Shown here one piece after another: positions 42,921 to 51,923 of a stretch of DNA of 64,000 nucleotides; position 1 is the first letter of the stretch, and each line of letters begins with the position of its first letter. Source of the DNA: Williamsia phyllosphaerae (GTDB taxonomy: Bacteria > Actinomycetota > Actinomycetes > Mycobacteriales > Mycobacteriaceae); the NCBI RefSeq assembly GCF_014635305.1, contig NZ_BMCS01000001.1, positions 372,001-436,000 of the forward strand, written 5' to 3'. The notes under the pieces were generated by a model. The model was not told the DNA's origin, ran no database searches, and saw only the letters and a list, made by a program, of their open reading frames with translations. The position numbers and the translations under genes were made by a program.

Positions 42921-44144
42921 ATGCAATTCCCCCTGTGGTCGTTGGTACAGCAGCTGAGTCTGCTGAGCACCGCCGTGACCGCCGGGATGACGCTCGTGCC
43001 CGCTGGGATCGCTGTGGTGGTCGTCCGCTCCGCGGCCCGCTCAGCCCAGCGGAGGTTAGTGCTGGCCTCGGCGATGGGCACCGGCGGTGTCCTTGCTGCG
43101 GCCGCCGCTCGCAGATGGGCCGGTCACGAGGGATTCGACACGTCGACCGCACCTATCGCCGTCTGGATGGCACTCGCGGTCATGGTCGCGCTGACGGTGG
43201 CCCTGGCGCTCGGCTGGGGGCGGACGTCGTGGGCGATGCGGGGCGTCGCGGTCGTCGGCGTCTTGATAGGAATCACCACGTCGATGCTGGGTGTCAACAA
43301 CTGGATTGGCTACTATCCGACCGTTGGTGCGCTCGTGGACGCCGCAACGGGTCGCGAACCCGTCCCTCTCGGCGGTATCGCCGCGATCCGAGCGAGCCGT
43401 CTTCGAGGGCAGATTCCGCAGGGCGGACGCGCGTTTGTCCTCCCCCGGTCGGCGGGCGACAGCTTCCGGGCGCGCACAGAATACGTGTGGCTGCCGCCGG
43501 CCTGGTTCGATCACGGCGACCACAGTTTCGACGTCGTGGTGTTAATCCCCGGGGTCATCAACACCCCACGCGACTGGATCGTCAGCGGCGGTGCCATTGA
43601 CAGCGCCCAAGACTGGGCTCGCCGACATTCCGGGCGAGCACCAATCCTGGTGTTCGCCGACCCGTCGGGCGCGTTGTCCAACGACACCGAATGCGTCAAC
43701 GGACCGCGGGGCCGGGCCGAGACGCATCTGACGACGGAGATGGTCCGACGCCTCGACAGCGCATTGGCCGACGGCCGTCCCCGCGACCTCGTCGTGGCGG
43801 GGTGGTCCATGGGCGGGACATGCGCCATGACCCTCGCAGCGCGTCACCGCCAACTTTTTCCGCGATTCATCAGCATCTCCGGAGACCCGCGGCCATCCGT
43901 CGTCGGCGGGCCCTCTGCCACCACACGCGAGTTGTTCGCCGGTCGGCGCGACGCACTTCAGCAGCACAGCATTGTCACCCTGGCTACCGCGATGCCTGCC
44001 GGCAGCGTGGCGGGCTTCCTCGCCGCGAGCTATCGGCGCGGAACGCCGCCCGGACGTTCCAAAGAGGTCCAGACCGTGCAGATGGTGTCCTCAGCCTTGG
44101 GGCGAACTCGCCAGGTGGCGACCACCGTCGTCAAACCCGGCTAA
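42921..44144 (+). CDS. Membrane-anchored alpha/beta hydrolase (esterase/mycolyltransferase-like)
   Basis: A 407-residue protein. The N-terminal third has about four transmembrane helices (residues about 14-34, 45-58, 78-97 and 104-124). The extracytoplasmic C-terminal part is an esterase-type hydrolase with nucleophile elbow VAGWSMGGTCAM and the Asp/His region less clear. This layout occurs in Mycobacteriales as putative esterases related to the antigen 85 fold. ATG 42921 has a GGTGGGG stretch upstream. It is isolated, with remnants on both sides. Substrate unknown. Confidence 0.75.
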   Translation: MQFPLWSLVQQLSLLSTAVTAGMTLVPAGIAVVVVRSAARSAQRRLVLASAMGTGGVLAAAAARRWAGHEGFDTSTAPIAVWMALAVMVALTVALALGWGRTSWAMRGVAVVGVLIGITTSMLGVNNWIGYYPTVGALVDAATGREPVPLGGIAAIRASRLRGQIPQGGRAFVLPRSAGDSFRARTEYVWLPPAWFDHGDHSFDVVVLIPGVINTPRDWIVSGGAIDSAQDWARRHSGRAPILVFADPSGALSNDTECVNGPRGRAETHLTTEMVRRLDSALADGRPRDLVVAGWSMGGTCAMTLAARHRQLFPRFISISGDPRPSVVGGPSATTRELFAGRRDALQQHSIVTLATAMPAGSVAGFLAASYRRGTPPGRSKEVQTVQMVSSALGRTRQVATTVVKPG

Positions 44145-44233
44145 CATGCGTGGACCTTCGCCCGCAGCCAGTTCCGCGCCGCGCTGCACTGGCTCAGCGT
44201 CACACCGCCTCCAACCCCCTAACCCCAATCGAG

Positions 44234-44530
44234 TCAGTCCAATTGCCGGGACGACTTCATCCAGCGCACGCACTCGGACACGAACGACGGCGGCTGCCGG
44301 ATCGGGCACAGGTGGCGCGGTCCGTCGATGATGCGCGTTTCCGATCGCGGGGCGACCGTACCGAGGTGACGCACCGATTCCCGCGCCACCGAGGACTCTG
44401 GCCTGCCGGCCATGACCAGTACCGGGGGTCGAGACCGAGGCCATGCTGTCGGTCGATGGGCCGGCGAGGATCTCGTTGCTCAGGCGACGAAGTCTTTTCA
44501 CCGCGGCGGATTCCCCTCGCATCGAAACCG
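44234..44530 (-). pseudogene. Frameshifted C-terminal remnant of an alpha/beta hydrolase
   Basis: On the minus strand a frame with LSNEILAGPSTDSMASVSTP is continued, after a shift near 44417, by VLVMAGRPESS, then RIIDGPRHLCP and a Trp-containing tail ending at stop 44236..44234. This matches the last strands of an alpha/beta hydrolase (Asp/His region). No intact N-terminal half follows. Family call by pattern. Confidence 0.42.
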
Positions 44531-45102
44531 GACATACTCGGTTCTTGCCAGATCGAGCTGCGCGCCGATCACCGCGTGTCCGAATGCACTGCAGACGAAC
44601 GGGGTGGCGAGGCAATCGAGCGGTCGCTCCCGCCGCGGCGACGCAACGGTGACGGCGCACGCGACGACCGCGGTGTCGAGCCGGTAAGGATTCGCGGCGA
44701 GCATTCGCAGTTTTGCGCAATTGGGGTGAGTTGATGTCGCAACACTTCTCAGACCACCTCACCGCCGGTCCGTCCGCGCTGGATCAGATCAGATGACCGG
44801 CCGCAAATCCGCTAGATGGTCCGTCCTGGCGAGACAGTTGCGAGCATGACGATTAGCGTCCCAGCAGGACAGCCGGACCGGCGGTTTATGCGGCACATCA
44901 GGCCCCCGTCAAGGAGGACGACAACCAGCGCCCGCTCTACCCATTGACGCCAGCCGGCCCGAGGTGCACCTGGTGTGTCGGGGGGCGACGATCATCCGCG
45001 CGGACAGCGTCACGGTTGTCGGCCAGACACGGCTGCAACCTCTAGCCGCCTCGGCCCCCAGAATCGAGGTGAAGAACGGCCATCGCAGCGGCTATCTCTA
45101 CA
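44531..45102. other. Region without a supported gene
   Basis: About 570 bp between the decayed hydrolase and catD. Short frames exist on both strands but none shows a family, start signal or consistent codon use. Probably decayed sequence. Confidence 0.4.
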
Positions 45103-45891
45103 TCATGCGTTCGAGCAGTGGATCCCGATGAGGCGGGCCGCCTCGGCAGGGTTCTCGAGCGGCGCGAGATGCGCAACATGATCGAGAACTGTCAGCGTCC
45201 CGTGACGGACACCATCGGCAATTTCGGTCAAACATGCCACCGGGGTAACCGCGTCGTGGGCACCGGCCACCGCGTGTACCGGTGTGTTGATGGTCGCAAG
45301 ACGGGACCGGACGTCGAAGCCGCCGAGAGACTCGCAAACGAGCGCGTACGATTCATCGTCGGTGTCACGTAACGACTGCAGCACCGAGGTCGCCTCTCGT
45401 GGCCGCCGTTCGACCAACCCCGGCCGGAACCACCTCTCGATCGATCCCGCGACCATCGAGGCCGTCCCGGCCTGTCGAACGGTTGACGCACGATCGCGCC
45501 ATCCGTGCGCCTCACCGATCTTCGCCCCTGTGCACATCACTACGGCAACTTTCACCAACTCGGGGCTATCTAGAAGCAACTGTAAGCCGACAGCGCCGCC
45601 CACAGAGACCCCGGCATAGAAGAACCTGTCACGCCCCGACAAAGCCAGGAGACACTCGACCGCCGCGATCACGCCCCCGGCGAGCTCGGCGATGTCGAAA
45701 CTCTTCGCTGCGGGGATGCTCGCTCCGTGACCGGGAAGATCCCACCCGACAACGTCAAAGCGGTGAACCAAACGCTCCGCACTGCCCCCCCACAGAGCCG
45801 TCACGGAGGTTCCCAGCGACGGACCGAGCACGAGCATTGGCTTGGCTGACGGTTCGGAGAACCTCGTCAGGGCGATATCAGGCACCGTCAC
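45103..45891 (-). CDS. catD: 3-oxoadipate enol-lactonase
   Basis: A 262-residue alpha/beta hydrolase of the CatD/PcaD type. The nucleophile elbow AGVSVGGAVG has Ser96, with a late DHVAHLAPLENP region holding His. It hydrolyses 3-oxoadipate enol-lactone to 3-oxoadipate, the last step encoded here of the catechol branch. The start is GTG 45891, overlapping the catC stop (GTGA). It is a stand-alone enzyme, not the PcaL fusion known in many actinobacteria. Confidence 0.88.
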   Translation of the reverse strand: MTVPDIALTRFSEPSAKPMLVLGPSLGTSVTALWGGSAERLVHRFDVVGWDLPGHGASIPAAKSFDIAELAGGVIAAVECLLALSGRDRFFYAGVSVGGAVGLQLLLDSPELVKVAVVMCTGAKIGEAHGWRDRASTVRQAGTASMVAGSIERWFRPGLVERRPREATSVLQSLRDTDDESYALVCESLGGFDVRSRLATINTPVHAVAGAHDAVTPVACLTEIADGVRHGTLTVLDHVAHLAPLENPAEAARLIGIHCSNA

Positions 45892-46181
45892 GGATTCTCA
45901 CCCGCGGCGATGTCGGAGGGGTGTTGCGCGAGTGGGGTGACCTGAATGGTCATGAACGGGAACAACGGGAGATTCCAGAGGATCTCGTGCAGCCGTTCGT
46001 TGTCCCGGACATCGAAGATGCTCAGGTTCGAGTACTGCCCGACGCATCGCCAGATGCTCACCCACTCCCCCGCGCGCTGCAGGTCCTGCGAGTACGCCTT
46101 CTCCCGTGCGAGGGTGTCGGCACGGAGGTCGGGCTCCATGTCCTGCGGGAGCGCTACTTCCATGGTCACCGCGAAAAGCAT
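45888..46181 (-). CDS. catC: Muconolactone delta-isomerase
   Basis: A 97-residue protein with the family's sequence and length: MLFAVTMEVALP at the N-terminus, EKAYSQDLQRAGEW and the LHEILWNLPLFPFM block. The small dimeric alpha/beta subunits form a decamer that isomerises muconolactone to 3-oxoadipate enol-lactone. It sits between catA and catD in one operon; the stop overlaps catD. Confidence 0.95.
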   Translation of the reverse strand: MLFAVTMEVALPQDMEPDLRADTLAREKAYSQDLQRAGEWVSIWRCVGQYSNLSIFDVRDNERLHEILWNLPLFPFMTIQVTPLAQHPSDIAAGENP

Positions 46182-46197
46182 TGCTCTGCAACTCCCT

Positions 46198-47058
46198 TCA
46201 GGACTTGTCGTCGACGTCTGGGTCGAGCACGAAGTCGTAGGTCACCTGTTGTCCACCGTCGACCTCGGTGGGCGCGAGGATCAGCTCGGGCTTCACCGCG
46301 TTGGCGACGTCGTCATCGTTGTGCGAATCGCCCGGGAAGTAGAGCTGGGTGGTGACCTGCTGATGTCCGGCAGCGGCAACCTTGAGGTGCAGATGCGCCG
46401 GACGCCACGGATGCCAGCCCGCAGCCGAGATCAGCTTGCCGCAGGCCCCGTCGGTCGGGATCTGGTAGGGCGCCGGCTTGACGGTGTGGATGTGGAAGCG
46501 GCCCTCGGTGTCCGCGGTGACGGTGCCGCGCAGGTTCCACTCCGGGATGCCCGGGGCGAACTGAGAGTAGAAACCGTCGGCGTCGGCGTGCCAGATCTCC
46601 AGCACCGCTTCGGGGAGCGGCGTCCCGTCGACCCCGCGGACCTGCCCCTGGAACAGCAGCGGGGTGCCGGCCTCGTTATCACGGGTGGGAAGTGTTGACT
46701 CGAAGCCGAGTTCGGGTGCGTCGGGCACGTAGTACGGCCCCTCGATGGTCCCCTTGCTGCCCTCACGACTTTGCGCGGCGACCTCCTCCACGACGTGCTC
46801 GACCCACACGTCGAGGAACAGCGGCCACTCACCGTCCTGACCGACCATGATCAGCCACGACTTCAACGCGTTGTACTCGTCGTAGGTGACGTTGTGATCG
46901 CGGATCGTCTTGTGCACAGATGCGAGGACCTCGCGCGCGAGTTCACTGACCCGTTCCGGCGGCGTCTGCGCGCCACCGATCTTGTCGGTGGTGAAACGCT
47001 GCGTCGCGTTGGCACCGGACGCTGCGGCAGTGGCGGTGATCGTCTGGTCGACGCTCAT
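46198..47058 (-). CDS. catA: Catechol 1,2-dioxygenase
   Basis: A 286-residue intradiol dioxygenase. The non-heme Fe(III) ligands are all in place: Tyr164 (DGFYSQF), Tyr198 (APYQIP), His222 and His224 (RPAHLHLKV), matching positions in characterised CatA enzymes. It cleaves catechol to cis,cis-muconate. ATG 47058 has GGAGA upstream. It lies between catB and catC. Catechol should come from the iac enzymes encoded at 51924-57120. Confidence 0.96.
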   Translation of the reverse strand: MSVDQTITATAAASGANATQRFTTDKIGGAQTPPERVSELAREVLASVHKTIRDHNVTYDEYNALKSWLIMVGQDGEWPLFLDVWVEHVVEEVAAQSREGSKGTIEGPYYVPDAPELGFESTLPTRDNEAGTPLLFQGQVRGVDGTPLPEAVLEIWHADADGFYSQFAPGIPEWNLRGTVTADTEGRFHIHTVKPAPYQIPTDGACGKLISAAGWHPWRPAHLHLKVAAAGHQQVTTQLYFPGDSHNDDDVANAVKPELILAPTEVDGGQQVTYDFVLDPDVDDKS

Positions 47059-47112
47059 GGTGGATCTCCTTGTTCTTCGTGGGCTGTTGGATGGAGAAGT
47101 CGTGGGGCGGGG

Positions 47113-48216
47113 TCAACCGTCGATGCGATACGCGGCCAGCTTGTCGTCGTCGATCTCGACGCCGATACCGGCTCCGGACGGGACCACCAGTTCACCGTCG
47201 GCGATCGTCAGCGACTCGGTGAGCAGGTCGTCGGACATGTCCAGGAAGTTCGACAGTTCGCCCGCGCGACGTGAGGTGAGCGCGAACGCGGCGCCGAACG
47301 CCACCGTGCACGCGGTGCCCAGCTGGCCGTCGATCTGGTTTCCCATGACCACCTCGAGGCCGAGGCCCTCGCAGAGATGGTGCGTGCGCAGCGACCCGGT
47401 GAAACCGGTGCGCGCGGTCTTGATGCTGATCGCGGTCGCGGCACCGGACAGGACCTCTCGGGTGACCTCGGCCGGTGTCGTCGCGGATTCGTCTGCGACG
47501 AAGGGGATGTCGAGCTGCCCGACGAGCCACTTACGACCCAGGACGTCATCGGCCGGACACAGTTCCTCGGCCAGGGTCAGACCCAGATCCGACATCTCGG
47601 CCATCGCCCGCGCCGACTCCGAGGCCGTCCACCCGCGGTTGCCGTCGACGTAGAGCTCGACGTCATCGCCGAGACCCTCGCGCAGTGCGCGGACGACGGC
47701 GGTGTCGAGGCCGACCGGATGGCGCCCCACCTTCACCTTGAACACGCTGATGCCGTGGACATCCCGCATGCGGGTGGCCTCGTCGACCATCGCCGCGGGG
47801 GTGTCGAAGCCGAGCATGTGACAGACCCGCATACGGTCGGTGTATCCGCCGAGAAGATCGCCGACCGGCAGATCCAACGTCCGACCCAGTGCGTCCCAGA
47901 TGGCCATGTCGATGGCGGCCTTGGCCACCGGGTTACCCACGGTACGACCGAGACGAGCATGGACGACCTCCCGCTCGACCAAGGTTAGTCCGACGATCTG
48001 CGGCGCGAAGATTGTCTCGATCACCGCGACCAGACCCCGCTGGGTCTCGCCATAGGTGAACGGTCGCGGCGGCGCGTCGGCCACACCCACGACCCCGTCG
48101 TCGGTGTGCACACGCACCAGGACGTGTTCGGCCGCGTGCACCTCACCGCTGGCGAACCGAAGCGGTTTCCGGTAGCCGATCCGGTACGGAATGGCGTCGA
48201 TCCGGGTGATCTTCAT
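47113..48216 (-). CDS. catB: Muconate cycloisomerase
   Basis: A 367-residue enolase-superfamily enzyme. The catalytic KVKVG block has Lys160 and Lys162; metal ligands begin at Asp191 (VDGNRGW) and continue in AEELCP and ADES. It converts cis,cis-muconate to muconolactone. ATG 48216 overlaps the stop of the flavin reductase gene (ATGA) and has GGAGAACC upstream, so catBACD is cotranscribed with that gene. Confidence 0.94.
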   Translation of the reverse strand: MKITRIDAIPYRIGYRKPLRFASGEVHAAEHVLVRVHTDDGVVGVADAPPRPFTYGETQRGLVAVIETIFAPQIVGLTLVEREVVHARLGRTVGNPVAKAAIDMAIWDALGRTLDLPVGDLLGGYTDRMRVCHMLGFDTPAAMVDEATRMRDVHGISVFKVKVGRHPVGLDTAVVRALREGLGDDVELYVDGNRGWTASESARAMAEMSDLGLTLAEELCPADDVLGRKWLVGQLDIPFVADESATTPAEVTREVLSGAATAISIKTARTGFTGSLRTHHLCEGLGLEVVMGNQIDGQLGTACTVAFGAAFALTSRRAGELSNFLDMSDDLLTESLTIADGELVVPSGAGIGVEIDDDKLAAYRIDG

Positions 48217-49448
48217 CGGTTCTCCTTCCAGCCAGCCCTTGCCCGGTTGGTCATTGGGTCTTGCTGACGGTCATCGGCTTCCAGCGCGGCGACGACAGTT
48301 TTCGCACGATCCAACCAACCCTCGATCCGGGCGCGGGTCACCGACGGGGGCAGCATGGCCAACCGCAGCGTCATGGTGTGGACCCCCGCCTGATCACGCA
48401 CCGGGAGTACAAGCGAGCCGAGCGAATAGCTTTGCGTATCATCGAGATCGGAGACCCGATAATCCACCGCCGAGTTGACCATCGAGTCGCGGATCAGCCG
48501 CCATTGCGCCGGCGTTATCCGTCCGTTCGAGTACAGTTCGGTGGCCTCACGGACCGCACCATAGGCGTCCCTGCCGGCATCGTCGGGGAGGATGGAGTAG
48601 GAGTAGCCGTGACGATCGAGGAACGAGAGCCGTGCGCGGAACCGTTCCATCGCCTCCTCGTCGGCTCCACGAAGTCGGTCAAGCCATCTCTGTTGGCAGT
48701 CAGGGGCCTTGTCGAAGTAGTAGGTGTCACCGACAGGGGGAACCATCGGAATCCGTCGGCCGAAATCACCAACCCTGTCGATCCCGGGACCGGTTGCTGA
48801 GAAAACGGTGGCGACTTCCTCCTCACTGACGGTCGTGAAAACGGTTACTTCACAGCCGATTTCGGCTGCGAGCGCCTCGAGCGCCTCACGTGCGCCGTGG
48901 GCCACGGTGATCGCGGGGAGGGTGTCGTGATCCATCCTCGCCATGAGTGACGTGCACACGAAGCTGCCGTAACCGCCCTGAAAAAAGATCAACGGTGACA
49001 CCGGGTTGGTCACCGCCAACTGGCGGATCGCACACAGCACGATCCAGTGGTCGCCCGCTTCGACGGTGTTCTCGATGGCGACGTCCACCCAAGCAACCGA
49101 TCTCGCGAGAACGGGATCGCCGGAGGGGGATTCATGCCAGTCGATGCCGTCGAGCTTGTTCTCCCACCGCTGGGCGATCGTCAGGACGAGCTCCTCCTGA
49201 TCGCTGCCAAGGATGTTGATGCACAGCGACGAGCACTCTTGCATCGCCGCGTAGGTTCGCGACGTCTTCATCGGCATGAACGACACCAGAGGTGGGTCGA
49301 GCGACACCGAGTTGAAAGATCCGACGACCATTGCGAGGATGTCGCCGCTCGCGGTCGTGCCGGTCACGATCACGACCCCGGTGGGATAGTGACCCATCAC
49401 CTCCCGGAACAACTGCGCGTCGATCGGCGCGGGTGCGGTGTCCACCAT
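48213..49448 (-). CDS. iacG: Flavin reductase with C-terminal IclR-like effector domain (IacG-type)
   Basis: A 411-residue two-part protein. Residues about 10-170 form a HpaC/NtaB-like flavin reductase domain (REVMGHYPTGVVIVTG, SFNSVSLDPPLVSF). Residues about 175-390 resemble the ligand-binding domain of IclR regulators, but there is no helix-turn-helix. It should supply reduced flavin to the monooxygenase IacA. The extra domain may sense the aromatic substrate, as the C-terminal domain of the 4-hydroxyphenylacetate hydroxylase reductase does. ATG 49448 has GGAGG upstream. It is first in the operon iacG-catB-catA-catC-catD. Confidence 0.82.
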   Translation of the reverse strand: MVDTAPAPIDAQLFREVMGHYPTGVVIVTGTTASGDILAMVVGSFNSVSLDPPLVSFMPMKTSRTYAAMQECSSLCINILGSDQEELVLTIAQRWENKLDGIDWHESPSGDPVLARSVAWVDVAIENTVEAGDHWIVLCAIRQLAVTNPVSPLIFFQGGYGSFVCTSLMARMDHDTLPAITVAHGAREALEALAAEIGCEVTVFTTVSEEEVATVFSATGPGIDRVGDFGRRIPMVPPVGDTYYFDKAPDCQQRWLDRLRGADEEAMERFRARLSFLDRHGYSYSILPDDAGRDAYGAVREATELYSNGRITPAQWRLIRDSMVNSAVDYRVSDLDDTQSYSLGSLVLPVRDQAGVHTMTLRLAMLPPSVTRARIEGWLDRAKTVVAALEADDRQQDPMTNRARAGWKENR

Positions 49449-49632
49449 CGCGATGCCTCCTGCTGTTCTGACGATCTCGGCTGTTGTCGTAAACCTATGG
49501 GCGCGCCGAGATCCGATACAGACGGGAATCCTTTACCGCGCACCCGAAAGCGTGGGTACGGGGCAAGGATTTCTTTACTACCGCGGGTGTCTCGCGGCGG
49601 GCACACTGGTGCAGATGACCGGAGGAACATCG

Positions 49633-50928
49633 ATGACCGAAGCCTGGTGGGCAGTACCCATCGAGGATCAGGTGGCTGCCATCGATCGTGGGGCCGTCAC
49701 CGCGGAGACACTCTCCACGCAGATTCGCAACGAGGTGACACAGCACGAGGAGCACCTGCACGCCTGGGTCTCTTTGTCCGGCGCCGCGCTGTCCGACGCC
49801 CGGCGTCTGGACGTGACACCGGGATCGCTTCCGTTGCGGGGTGTATCGGTCGGCGTCAAGGACCTCATCGACGTCGCTGGTATGCCCACTCGCGCAGGGT
49901 CGTCGGTGACCAGCCGGGAGCCGGCCGGGTCCGACGCCGCCTGTGTGGCTCGCCTCCGGGATCTGGGGGCGATCGTCCAGGGCAAGACCGTCACCACCGA
50001 ATTCGGATACTTCTCACCGGGCCCGACCCACAACCCCCACGCGCATGGACACACCCCGGGTGGATCCTCGAGCGGGTCGGCCTCGGCCGTCGGCGCCGGG
50101 ACCATCCCACTCGCGCTCGGGACACAAACGGCCGGATCGTTGACCCGTCCGGCGTCGTTCTGTGGCGCGGCCGGGATGGTCTTCGCAGCGGGCACCACAA
50201 GCTTGGCCGGTGTGACTGGTCTGAGTCCCACGTTGGACTCGCTGGGGATGCTCACTCGGTCGGTGACTGACCTGCGGTACGTCGTCGAAGCGTTCACCGG
50301 TACCCGTTACGAACCTCTCGCACGTCGGACGCGGCCCATGGCGTTGACCTGGTCCGGCAGCGACCTCGGCGAGGTGGAGCCGGACATGCGTCGCCTGCTC
50401 GACGAGGTGCCGCAACTGATTGCGCGCGCCGGTCTGGGTTGCGCGCAACTGGAGTGGGATGACCACGTGCAGACGCTGTCCGCCGACCATCTCGTGGTCA
50501 TGGCGCACGAGGCCGCCGACACTCTGAACGTCCTGCACGACACCAGTCACGAGTCGTTGAGTCCGCAGCTCCGCGATCTCGTGGCCGCCGGTCGCGCGAC
50601 ATCAGATCACGACCACACCCACGCACTGCTGCGGCGCGACCGATCGCGCGCTCTCCTCGAGAATATGCTCGACGGAGGCACCGTCATCGTGGGGCCGGGC
50701 GCGCTCGGGCCGGCCCCGGCCGGTCTGTCCGCGACGGGTTCTCCGGTCCTGAGCCGCCCGTGGCAGTTGTTGGGCCTGCCCGTGATCACCGTTCCCGGTG
50801 GTCGGACGTCGTCCGGGCTCCCTCTCGGTCTCCAGGTGATCGGGCTGCCCGGACACGAGAGTGTTCTCTTCGACGCCGCCATCGCGATCGAATCCGCCAT
50901 TCGCTTACTGCCGCCGCAGCCGGCATGA
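49633..50928 (+). CDS. iacH: Amidase-signature family hydrolase (IacH-type)
   Basis: A 431-residue amidase-signature protein. The Ser-cisSer-Lys triad is visible: Lys in GVKDLIDV, the Gly/Ser-rich GGSSSGSASAVG, and nucleophile Ser in QTAGSLTRPA. ATG 49633 follows GGAGG with 7-nt spacing; the frame is open upstream without a better start. In known iac clusters such an amidase (IacH) is present, although its step is not settled. It is divergent from iacG and followed by a 102-residue protein and a response regulator. Confidence 0.85.
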   Translation: MTEAWWAVPIEDQVAAIDRGAVTAETLSTQIRNEVTQHEEHLHAWVSLSGAALSDARRLDVTPGSLPLRGVSVGVKDLIDVAGMPTRAGSSVTSREPAGSDAACVARLRDLGAIVQGKTVTTEFGYFSPGPTHNPHAHGHTPGGSSSGSASAVGAGTIPLALGTQTAGSLTRPASFCGAAGMVFAAGTTSLAGVTGLSPTLDSLGMLTRSVTDLRYVVEAFTGTRYEPLARRTRPMALTWSGSDLGEVEPDMRRLLDEVPQLIARAGLGCAQLEWDDHVQTLSADHLVVMAHEAADTLNVLHDTSHESLSPQLRDLVAAGRATSDHDHTHALLRRDRSRALLENMLDGGTVIVGPGALGPAPAGLSATGSPVLSRPWQLLGLPVITVPGGRTSSGLPLGLQVIGLPGHESVLFDAAIAIESAIRLLPPQPA

Positions 50929-50959
50929 CTACTGTGCCAATCGGAGAAGGAAACACACC

Positions 50960-51268
50960 ATGACACTGCCGCCGCGTCCCGTCCGACACCACCGGATGTT
51001 CCTGACCAGCTACGAGGACACGTTCAACTACGGGTGGCACCACGTCGATCTGTTCGTCCACGACGAATACGACCGCGAGGTCAACTGGGTGCACTGGACG
51101 GTGGAGGCGGACGGCCCGGACGCTGCCGACGCATCGGTCCGTGAGGAGGAGCCGTGGCTCGCTCGAACCTCGCCGTGGCAACATCGCGTCAGCGCGGCGG
51201 GGATGAACTACTGGACGGCCGACGCGGCCTGGGCTGATGAGCTGACCGACAGCGGTCGGTCGGCGTGA
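50960..51268 (+). CDS. iacI: Conserved small protein of the iac cluster (candidate IacI)
   Basis: A 102-residue protein rich in Trp, His and Tyr (FNYGWHHVDLF, VNWVHWTVEA) without a fold I recognise. ATG 50960 has GAAGGAAA upstream, and the stop overlaps the response regulator start. Its place beside the amidase matches the small protein IacI of other iac clusters. The name is given by context, not by sequence recognition. Confidence 0.6.
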   Translation: MTLPPRPVRHHRMFLTSYEDTFNYGWHHVDLFVHDEYDREVNWVHWTVEADGPDAADASVREEEPWLARTSPWQHRVSAAGMNYWTADAAWADELTDSGRSA

Positions 51269-51918
51269 GCGTCGTAGGCGTGAGCGCACCGCAGCCGGCG
51301 ACCGTCTACGTCGTCGACGACGATCCCGAGTTGTGCGAGTCGGTCGACTGGCTGCTCGGCAGCATCGGGATGTCCCCCACGATCTGTCACAGCGCCGACG
51401 AGTTCCTGTCGGTGTACAACGGCGAACACCCGGCCTGCATCGTCCTCGACGTCCGCATGCCGCAGATGAGCGGTACCCGACTCCAGGAGAAGCTCAACGA
51501 GTTCGCGCCGCACGTCACAATAATCTTTGTCTCTGCCCACGGCGACATCCGGATGTCGGTGTCGACACTGCAGGCCGGCGCTCTGGACTTCCTCGAAAAG
51601 CCATACGCCCCACAGCGCCTGCTCGAAGCCGTGCAGCGAGGTGTCGATCTCGCCGGCGAACGGTTCTCGGCGCACACGGCCCGGGCGACCATCGCGTCCA
51701 AGGTGTCCCTCTTGACGCCGCGAGAACGCCAGATCCTCTCGCTGGTCGTCGAGGGCCTGCCCAGCCAAAACATTGCTCGAAAACTTGGCATGAGCGTGAA
51801 AACCGTTGACGTGCACCGGGCACGGATCAAGGCCAAGACCGATGCGGACAGCATCAGCACGCTCGTTCGCGATGTGCTCCGCTTCGACGTTGAGGTCCCC
51901 GTCGACACCGCCCCTTAG
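51265..51918 (+). CDS. Response regulator, FixJ/TodT type
   Basis: A 217-residue response regulator. The receiver domain has phosphoacceptor Asp62 (VLDVRMP), acidic pair D18/D19 and Lys in EKPY. The C-terminal LuxR helix-turn-helix is at about 150-207 (LTPRERQILSLVVEGLPSQN, then KTVDVHRARI). GTG 51265 overlaps the preceding stop (GTGA). The partner is the PAS-type sensor kinase encoded at 57289-58791, at the far side of the iac operon. The pair should activate iac/cat genes in response to an aromatic ligand. Confidence 0.9.
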   Translation: MSVVGVSAPQPATVYVVDDDPELCESVDWLLGSIGMSPTICHSADEFLSVYNGEHPACIVLDVRMPQMSGTRLQEKLNEFAPHVTIIFVSAHGDIRMSVSTLQAGALDFLEKPYAPQRLLEAVQRGVDLAGERFSAHTARATIASKVSLLTPRERQILSLVVEGLPSQNIARKLGMSVKTVDVHRARIKAKTDADSISTLVRDVLRFDVEVPVDTAP

Positions 51919-51923
51919 TCCGC

